The position numbers and the translations under genes were made by a program. A stretch of 64,000 nt of DNA. Origin: Alviniconcha marisindica. Its lineage: Eukaryota > Mollusca > Gastropoda > Provannidae. Under the pieces are notes generated by a model, which made no database searches, had not been told where the DNA came from, and worked only from the letters and a program-made list of their open reading frames with translations. Shown in pieces: positions 60,801 through 64,000 of this stretch (its first letter is position 1; each line of letters opens with the position of its first letter). The stretch covers positions 732,501 to 796,500 of the forward strand of contig JABMCL010000154.1 in assembly GCA_018857735.1 (NCBI GenBank), read 5' to 3'.

Positions 60801-62824
60801 TGAACACAGAAAGAGGCAGGAAGGGACACACTTCTAACAATCTTCCCAAAACCAACCCCAAAAACATTTGAATTTTGATGTGGATACTATCGTAAGCTGC
60901 AGCAAAATGTTGCAGTTTTTGTGCAATGTGCTAACGACTACACAACTCAGAACTTGATCCATACAACACATAAAAGTTTAGAAATAGAAGAAGGAAAAAG
61001 AAAAAAACCCAGCTTATACAAAGGATTATTATATATATTACATTACACATACAAAAGCAGAGAAAAAGACAAACCAAAATAAACGTGTATCATTAACACG
61101 GGTGACGTAAAGCGACACTGGTACTGTAAACATGGCCTTTTTTTTTCCCTCTCACTTTGTTCTAGTTTTGTTTCCTTTTTCTTTCTTTTTTTCTTCTTTT
61201 TTCTCCTCATCTCAAGTGGCAGTTTTATCACTGATGTTGGTGAATCTTGACTGAAGTATGTTTAAAAGGACTAGGTGGTATAAAACGATAACACAGAAAA
61301 TCATATTTCACGACACTCAGACTTAATGAAGAAGAAAGAATGACACCATCAGTGCATTTCAGGTGGGGGAACGGGAAATCACATGGCTGAGATCAAGACG
61401 CATATCAATCTGTTTGCTGCCCAAAGCACATCATCACTTTACACCCTGATCACATCAACACTTTACATCAACATCAATCACAACCAAAGAAACAACCACT
61501 GAATATTTTGAACACCCCTTATCACAACCAAAAAGTTAAGCCCCCCAATCAAAACCAAAGAACACCCCTAATCACAACCAAACAAATAACACCCCTAATC
61601 ACAACCAAAGAACACCCCAAATCACAACCAAAGACACCTAATTGCAACCAAACAAATAACACCCCTAATCACAACCAAATAATACCCTAAATTACAACCC
61701 CCAAAATAACAACCCTACTCGTAACCAAATAACACCCCTATCACAACCAAACAAATAACACCCCTAATCACAACCAAATAACACCCCTAATCACAACCAA
61801 ATAATGCCTCAAATCACAACCAAACAAGTAACACCCCTAACCACCCCCAAATCACAACCAATCAGGCAACACTCCTAATCACAACAACAAAATAACACCC
61901 CTAATCACAATGAAAGAGCTAGCACCCCTAATCACAACCGATCAGGCAACACCCCTAATCACAACCAATCAGGCAACACCCCTAATCACAACCAAACAAA
62001 AAACACCCCTAATCCCTAATCACCCCCTAATCACAACCACACTGGTAGCACCCCTTGATCGCACGCTTCAAATACTTCAGTACCTCCAACAGGCTCCAGG
62101 GGCTCTTACTCACAAGCTAACACCTGAGATACCCATTCCGCTGTTGAGAGCGAGACCCTTTAATTCACACCCACACTGGAAGCGATGGATTTTCACACCA
62201 GTTGTGTGAGGGTAAAGGAGACTGAGAGAGACAGTGCGAAAGCTTGATGCACACAGTACACTGCTTGAAGGCACAACACTCAACACTTTGGGCCGGTTGT
62301 TGAGCGGTCAGCATTTTCAGGAGCATACAAAAATGTCGTCACAGGAGCTGGAGCAAGCAGGGAGTTAACACCAATTCCACAAATGTTTCAAACTGTCAAA
62401 TTCTTCCACATTCAAATGACACTTGACTCAAAATTAAGGCACCGTGCAAACTGCTTGATTGCCTTCAGCTACAAGCAGATGACCCTGACCTTTTGGGCAA
62501 TCAACATGGAAGTATCCAAGGACTGACCCCTTTTGTGTGCTCCAAAAATGCAGATGTTTGCCAACAACCTTGCAAAGTTTGCGAAAAGCAGAAAATGCAT
62601 AATCATTATGTACAATTGTGACGCAAATGTACAGTTGCTCAAAAATACCATACCTATACTCCCATTCCGAGAGAATGTAGTCAGAATGGGGGCTGGTGTC
62701 AGCCGACCCAGAAAAGTTATCAAGGTCATCGTCATAGCAACGAGGGTAGACATTGGCGTAATCACCGTAATTGTCATGCAAATGAAGACCCCAAGGGGGT
62801 GGAGGAGGTTGCTCAAAGATGGAA
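26255..62824 (-). CDS. LRCH: LRCH protein (LRR and calponin homology), 3' part
   Basis: Minus-strand exons in transcript order: 62824-62654, 59620-59468, 59122-58934, 58290-58155, 43463-43338, 42820-42733, 39015-38894, 37805-37668, 37006-36929, then one of two last exons, 28911-28726 or 26368-26255. All junction phases agree. The result is about 461 or 437 residues here, with the LRR half beyond the window. Order: acidic/Tyr-rich region ([10 protein letters not shown]), Ser/Thr-rich disordered region, a charged coiled-coil-like stretch ([20 protein letters not shown]), [16 protein letters not shown], then a calponin homology domain with [42 protein letters not shown] and [19 protein letters not shown]. 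These match LRCH1-4 closely. LRCH proteins are adaptors at the cell cortex; LRCH4 is membrane-bound. Introns reach 15 kb, and exons may be missing from 43.5-58.1 kb. Confidence 0.88.
26425..26472 (+). repeat. Dispersed GTGGACGTTAAGCACC tail element
   Basis: AATAAGCCTTACGGTTTCTG followed by TGGACGTTAAGCACCATG. Near-identical segments occur at about 624-668, 1806-1845, 1894-1932, 2020-2046 and, diverged, 43131-43170. Probably the 3' tail of a retroelement. Confidence 0.75.
26775..27063. repeat. Tandem duplication of about 145 bp
   Basis: Two copies, from GGTATACCAAACATACCAGT to GACCTCAAAATAACC (26775-26914 and 26915-27063), differing by small indels and substitutions. In the LRCH intron between the two last exons. 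Confidence 0.9.
27064..28725. other. Non-coding stretch; possible 3' UTR of proximal LRCH isoform
   Basis: No exon supported. Two short (TA)n runs at 27482-27504 and 27666-27688. AATAAA on the minus strand at 27648-27653 could end the isoform that uses the proximal last exon, about 1.1 kb past its stop. Confidence 0.4.
28726..28911 (-). CDS. LRCH: LRCH proximal last exon (end of CH domain, version 1, with membrane anchor)
   Basis: Acceptor tgttttgtttttccag, phase 0; 61 codons and TAG at 28726-28728. Encodes [20 protein letters not shown] and [10 protein letters not shown], homologous to the distal exon, then a linker and [19 protein letters not shown], a clear hydrophobic helix ending LYMM. 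A calponin-homology end followed by a C-terminal anchor is the layout known from LRCH4. This exon comes first in the transcript, so its use would exclude the distal one. Confidence 0.8.
   Translation of the reverse strand, partial: TDLCTVDDIVESLRLSRIAATVVRLGTFRRITPTDYRTAHFCIFVFLSTVALLILQKLYMM
28926..29014. repeat. 49-bp duplication next to the proximal last-exon acceptor
   Basis: GGTGCATACCATGCCCACAC and AAAGCAAACCTGGT occur twice, 49 bp apart, starting about 15 nt upstream (in transcript sense) of the polypyrimidine tract. ATGGT-gcat-ACCAT is a small hairpin in the first copy. It overlaps the branch-point zone of the alternative exon. Confidence 0.85.
29030..29290 (+). mobile_element. tRNA-derived SINE-like copies
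   Basis: Two head-to-tail copies (about 29030-29108 and 29115-29212) contain GGCACTGG and, respectively, GGTTCAAATCC (29090-29100) and GGTTCGAATCC (29188-29198), the RNA polymerase III B-box consensus. A third diverged piece follows to 29290. No cloverleaf good enough for a real tRNA. In the LRCH intron. Confidence 0.6.
29521..29551. repeat. (A)n(G)n composite homopolymer
   Basis: About 20 A followed directly by about 18 G. Confidence 0.95.
30040..31556. repeat. 167-bp minisatellite
   Basis: About nine units; the CACCTATGGGCCTTCCTGTT start recurs at 30741, 30908, 31075 and 31242, exactly 167 bp apart. The last six units are almost identical; those before about 30570 are diverged and shorter. 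In the LRCH intron between the proximal last exon and exon 36929-37006. Confidence 0.95.
32242..33145. repeat. 20-bp minisatellite
   Basis: About 45 units of CTGACCAGAGGCTACTGATA or with ACC at the end; degenerating to the right. Confidence 0.95.
33790..34115. repeat. 37-bp minisatellite
   Basis: About eight units of GGTATTCTCTCACATCACTG followed by ATTTCATGACTTTTTAA; 33841 to 33878 gives 37 bp. Confidence 0.9.
34116..36385. other. Non-coding intron stretch
   Basis: Part of the 8-kb LRCH intron; no supported exon or clear repeat. A/T-rich. Confidence 0.5.
36398..36712. repeat. 63-bp tandem repeat, five units
   Basis: Units from ATGACTTGTGAGCATAATAT to GGTCAATACTTTTAG. 63 is a multiple of three, so 21-residue repeats are open on both strands, though neither is likely coding. 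Each unit carries TTTGTCT-G-AGACAAA, a 7-bp perfect inverted repeat. Confidence 0.9.
36929..37006 (-). CDS. LRCH: LRCH exon: central CH domain
   Basis: Acceptor ctttgcttttag, donor gtaaga, phase 0 both sides. [20 protein letters not shown], then KIGVDQ: the conserved central helix of the LRCH calponin homology domain. Confidence 0.88.
37450..37665. repeat. (CA)-rich microsatellite
   Basis: CACACA/CATGCACA array directly beside the donor of the CH exon at 37668. Confidence 0.9.
37668..37805 (-). CDS. LRCH: LRCH exon: start of CH domain
   Basis: Acceptor gtgatttcag, donor gtcagt, 46 codons, phase 0 both sides. [20 protein letters not shown], then [16 protein letters not shown] and IHVPSPAV, a near-diagnostic LRCH signature. 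Confidence 0.9.
37940..38893 (-). repeat. Minisatellite derived from an LRCH exon/intron junction
   Basis: About 13-14 units of 64-70 bp. On the minus strand each unit contains CAGCAGCTTGGGGTGTTTAG followed by ACAG|GTATG; 'GCAGCT...AGACAG|GTATGG' is the same layout as the true exon end at 38894, CAGCAGCTGGAGATGCTCAG then ACAG|GTATGG (19 of 24 exon positions match). Translated, QQLGVFRQ in the units parallels QQLEMLRQ in the exon. The array abuts the authentic donor, so it appears to have arisen by repeated duplication of the boundary. Confidence 0.85.
38894..39015 (-). CDS. LRCH: LRCH exon: pre-CH charged linker
   Basis: Acceptor gtggacgatcag (phase 1), donor gtatgg (phase 0). [20 protein letters not shown], then [21 protein letters not shown]. 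The FTIRRR...EQQREE segment directly before the CH domain is characteristic of the family. Confidence 0.88.
39185..39320. repeat. Short 30-bp repeat and poly(C)
   Basis: Three units of GTGTAACCCATAGTGAAACA with GAGCTGCA, then a run of about 16 C at 39299. Confidence 0.85.
39321..41239. other. Non-coding LRCH intron stretch rich in C/G homopolymers
   Basis: Holds (GA)n patches near 39830 and 39880 and homopolymers: C at 40349-40369 and 40582-40594; G at 40740-40755, 40959-40974 and 41158-41180. No exon supported. Confidence 0.5.
41240..41305 (-). CDS. LRCH: Candidate LRCH cassette exon
   Basis: Acceptor ttggtctgcacacag in phase 1; the frame reads [20 protein letters not shown] then AP, and a GTGTGT donor follows. 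66 nt, phase 1 on both sides, so it can be included or skipped between exons 42733-42820 and 38894-39015 without changing frame. It is an isolated G/C-rich island. The donor is weak and no family motif is present; the frame also stays open further, to a Pro-rich stretch formed by a poly(G) run. Confidence 0.4.
41855..42115. repeat. 37-bp minisatellite
   Basis: About six to seven units of CATCTCTGTATAATGAATAC followed by ATAAAGTTTAAACCTGA. Confidence 0.9.
42733..42820 (-). CDS. LRCH: LRCH exon: disordered linker
   Basis: Acceptor tgctggtgcag, donor gtgagg; 88 nt, from phase 0 to phase 1. [20 protein letters not shown] then TTPGRNTRA. Phase fits both neighbours. Confidence 0.7.
43338..43463 (-). 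CDS. LRCH: LRCH exon: charged helical segment
   Basis: 42 codons, phase 0 both sides; donor gtcagt. [20 protein letters not shown] then [14 protein letters not shown], predicted helical and rich in Gln/Lys/Glu. The acceptor lies in a (GT)n tract ending tacaaag, and its exact position (43463 or 43460) is uncertain. Confidence 0.7.
43614..43720. repeat. (CT)n/(CA)n microsatellite
   Basis: CT run 43614-43664, then CA run to 43719, upstream of the previous exon in transcript sense. Confidence 0.95.
44385..46040. repeat. 46-bp minisatellite with higher-order structure
   Basis: About 38 units of CTGGTGGGATACACCAAGAT and CTGACCACCATGAGGCACTG, with shorter units lacking the GGTGGGATACACC part. A 463-bp block at 45080-45542 is followed by a nearly identical block at 45543 to about 46005. 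Long minus-strand frames across it are by-products. Confidence 0.95.
46139..46183. repeat. Single relative of the 71-bp minisatellite unit
   Basis: CCTTCCTCCAAACTCTGCCA then TAATTGGTTACGCCA, matching the units at 2217-3030 and, inverted, 3091-3124. Suggests the minisatellite grew from a dispersed repeat. Confidence 0.65.
46548..47100. repeat. 110-bp minisatellite, five units
   Basis: CTGGAACCCCAAAAGTGAGG starts at 46552, 46661, 46771, 46881 and 46991. Contains GGGTTGGGTGGGGGTCAAGG, a G-rich segment. Confidence 0.95.
47640..47870. repeat. 73-bp tandem repeat, three units
   Basis: Units contain CACCTGAT-C-ATCAGGTG, a near-perfect palindrome made of two E-box-like halves. Confidence 0.85.
47871..48860. 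other. Non-coding LRCH intron stretch
   Basis: Nothing beyond A/T-rich sequence and a short (TA)n at 48546. Confidence 0.5.
48860..49062. repeat. 41-bp minisatellite, five units
   Basis: GCATGAACAAGTAAAGCTAT then TTTGAGTGGTCATGGAAAATG. Confidence 0.9.
49063..56880. other. Non-coding part of the 14.7-kb LRCH intron
   Basis: No exon supported on either strand. Contains poly(C) at 51126-51144 and 52383-52398, (CT)n at 51774-51830, G-rich DNA at 55585-55625, and (CA)n at 56260-56302. Further phase-0 LRCH exons could hide here; I found none with both splice sites and coding character. Confidence 0.45.
56880..57640. repeat. CCCCCACT-type minisatellites
   Basis: Left part: about 60-bp units with CCACTCATCCAACCCCCACT and GGCCACTAACTCAACCCCCA. 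Right part, from about 57260: 27-28-bp units CATTAATTCAACCCCCACTC then TCACCTGC, about 13 copies. Confidence 0.9.
58155..58290 (-). CDS. LRCH: LRCH exon: Ser-rich region
   Basis: Acceptor cgtgtacctgtag, donor gtatgt. One carried base, then [20 protein letters not shown] and further Ser/Thr/Ala residues to NHLTP; ends phase 0. A second frame is also open ([14 protein letters not shown]) but is ruled out by the phase chain from 59468-59620. Confidence 0.72.
58380..58845 (+). pseudogene. 3' end of a non-LTR reverse transcriptase, internally amplified
   Basis: Frames on the plus strand give PAYLSDL, then HADTKTLG and [16 protein letters not shown], the recognisable C-terminal path of CR1/L2-like reverse transcriptases. 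The AYLSDL-VYKFNS part has been tandemly copied about four times as a roughly 62-bp unit (58390-58660). In an LRCH intron, opposite strand. Confidence 0.7.
58934..59122 (-). CDS. LRCH: LRCH exon: Ser/Pro-rich region
   Basis: Acceptor tttgacag, donor gtagcg; phase 2 in and out. Reads [20 protein letters not shown] and then [20 protein letters not shown], ending PTPTSGR. Several SP/TP sites. Another frame is open but does not fit the phase of the neighbours. Confidence 0.75.
59468..59620 (-). CDS. LRCH: LRCH exon: basic/Ser-rich region
   Basis: Acceptor tgtcccctgcag, donor gtaggt; phase 2 in and out. [20 protein letters not shown] then [25 protein letters not shown] resembles a basophilic kinase site. 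Confidence 0.75.
59965..60205. mobile_element. piggyBac-type MITE, copy 3
   Basis: TTAA at both ends, terminal inverted repeats CCCTTTCACTGCC and GGCAGTGAAGGGG, 241 bp. Closest to copy 2 by internal sequence. In an LRCH intron. Confidence 0.8.
60206..61440. other. Non-coding LRCH intron stretch
   Basis: A/T-rich, poly(T)/pyrimidine tract near 61136-61205; no exon supported. Confidence 0.5.
61440..62060. repeat. 26-27-bp A/C-rich minisatellite
   Basis: Roughly 20 degenerate units of CACCCCTAATCACAACCAAA with CAAATAA. The plus-strand ORFs over it are by-products. Confidence 0.9.
62654..62824 (-). CDS. LRCH: LRCH exon: acidic/Tyr-rich region (most 5' exon in window)
   Basis: Acceptor tgttctgcttgcag, donor gtatgg; phase 2 in and out. 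[20 protein letters not shown] then [20 protein letters not shown] and [10 protein letters not shown]. Phase fits the next exon exactly. Lies between the N-terminal LRRs and the Ser-rich middle of the protein. Confidence 0.75.
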
Positions 62825-63037
62825 CTGCAAGCAGAACACAGTGTCGCGCCATGCCAGAAGGAAAAAAATCAAGGTCACAGGCCAAGGCCACAGTCAGCCA
62901 GTTACACAAGAGGACCCCACCCCCCCACCCCCATTTTTTTTGTGCACCTTTTCCTTGCAATGTACAACATGCATAAAGCATTCTCCATTTTGCACCATTC
63001 AGAACTGCATTTTAATCTACAACATGCTCACAGAAAT

Positions 63038-63245
63038 GAGTGGGGGGGGGGGGGGGGGGGGAAAGAAGAAAGGGGTGGTGGTGGGGTTTGTTTTTTGTTG
63101 TTGTTGTTGTTGTTGTTTTTTCAAATTTTTTTCTTTTCTTTTTTGTTTGTTTGTTGGTTGGTTGGTTGGTTGGTTGGTTGGTTGGTTGGTTGGGTGGTTT
63201 GTTTGTTGGTGGTGGGTTGTTGCTGTTGTTGTTGTTTTGGGGTGG
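63038..63245. repeat. Poly(G), (GTT)n and (GGTT)n cluster
   Basis: G run 63041-63060, GTT repeats at about 63090-63118, (GGTT)n at about 63153-63195. Confidence 0.9.
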
Positions 63246-63567
63246 ATGGGTGGGGTGGGTCATACTGTGTGTGAAGAGTGCAACATAAAAGAGTCACATC
63301 TGTACAGCCATATCTGTAGCTGGTATCTGATCATTTTACAATTCTCTACTCTATTTCTGGGGGAAGTCAAGGGAAACAAGTCACAGCAGCATAAAACATT
63401 GTTCAGGCCCATTCACACTTTTTACAACTGAACATCAACACATCTGTAGAAAACAGTAAAAGAGAGAGGCAGACAGGGGCAGACAGATAAGATGATGAAG
63501 ACAGATGGCAAGGACGGTCACACAGAGACTGACAAACATTACAGCAATGCTGATCTGGACAAAGATG

Positions 63568-63776
63568 GTTACATATGATGGCACTGCAGGTGACCCAGAG
63601 TAAGCTGTACACCAGAGTACATAATTATATTGTGTATTACATGATGACAGTTTCCACTTCAGTAGTTTATGTTACATATGATGGCACTGCAGGTGACCTA
63701 GAGTAAGCTGTACACCAGAGTACATAATTATATTGCGTATTACATGATGACAGTTTCCACTTCAGTAGTTTATGTT
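63568..63776. repeat. 103-bp tandem duplication
   Basis: GTTACATATGATGGCACTGC starts at 63568 and 63671; the copies differ at a few positions and GTTACAT starts again at 63774. Confidence 0.95.
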
Positions 63777-64000
63777 ACATTGGAAGGGTAAAATACAGTA
63801 TCATTAGGTATTAATTATCACCATGAACAGTCGCGGCAGATGACACAAGTATATATAAGACTAACGAGTTTACACAGACAATGATAATAATAATAGATTA
63901 TATACTTGGTGAGTTCTTTTAGTGGTGGATGCAAGATCAAACGGTACATAAAATGTTTATTAGAAGCGTAAGCACCTACTCTACTCACACTCAAAAACTT

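Noticed and set aside
62533..63431. Plus-strand ORFs over and beyond the LRCH exon at 62654-62824
   Set aside because: Antisense of the exon continuing into poly(G), (GTT)n and (GGTT)n repeats.

Overview
The window is eukaryotic nuclear DNA. Genes are broken by GT-AG introns, protein-coding sequence is a small minority, and the rest is packed with (CA)n/(GT)n, (CT)n, (TA)n and unusually long poly(C)/poly(G) runs, minisatellites and retrotransposon debris. Repeat flavour (an RNase H tail with a YCPGHA motif, WNSLP...FKAKLKTFL reverse-transcriptase ends, a recurrent GTGGACGTTAAGCACC tail) and gene content suggest a lophotrochozoan, most likely a gastropod mollusc. That assignment is inference.

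Layout. (1) 682-6002, plus strand: 3' part of a receptor gene (Ig-like exon, transmembrane exon, two exons for an IL-1R/Toll-type TIR domain, long Ser/Pro-rich tail); its 5' end is outside the window. (2) 6003-8700: spacer with a foldback element, a retrotransposon 3' end and a mosaic microsatellite. (3) 8880-13681, plus strand: a complete three-exon gene for a basic protein of 751 residues that I do not recognise, with twin KPxWLR motifs, a small CxxC...CxxC knuckle and 20 tandem heptapeptides. (4) About 13.7-25.8 kb: apparently gene-free DNA with G-rich and other tandem arrays. (5) 26.15 kb to beyond 62.8 kb, minus strand: the 3' half of an LRCH gene (leucine-rich repeat and calponin homology protein). 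Ten coding exons join in consistent phase and one further cassette exon is possible; the LRR exons must lie beyond base 64000. The long introns hold most of the minisatellites.

The most interesting locus is the LRCH 3' end. The second half of its calponin-homology domain is encoded by two alternative, related last exons, at 28726-28911 and 26255-26368. The first runs on into a C-terminal hydrophobic anchor. The second stops at a TGA, but the same frame continues for 34 codons that again encode a short hydrophobic segment, so membrane attachment may be controlled by last-exon choice and possibly by stop-codon readthrough. In the same gene, a roughly 13-copy minisatellite appears to derive from an exon/intron boundary, placing many decoy 5' splice sites downstream of the true one.

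The two plus-strand genes and the minus-strand LRCH gene converge. Nothing shows that the three work in a common pathway. TIR receptors act in innate signalling; LRCH proteins are cytoskeletal or membrane adaptors.
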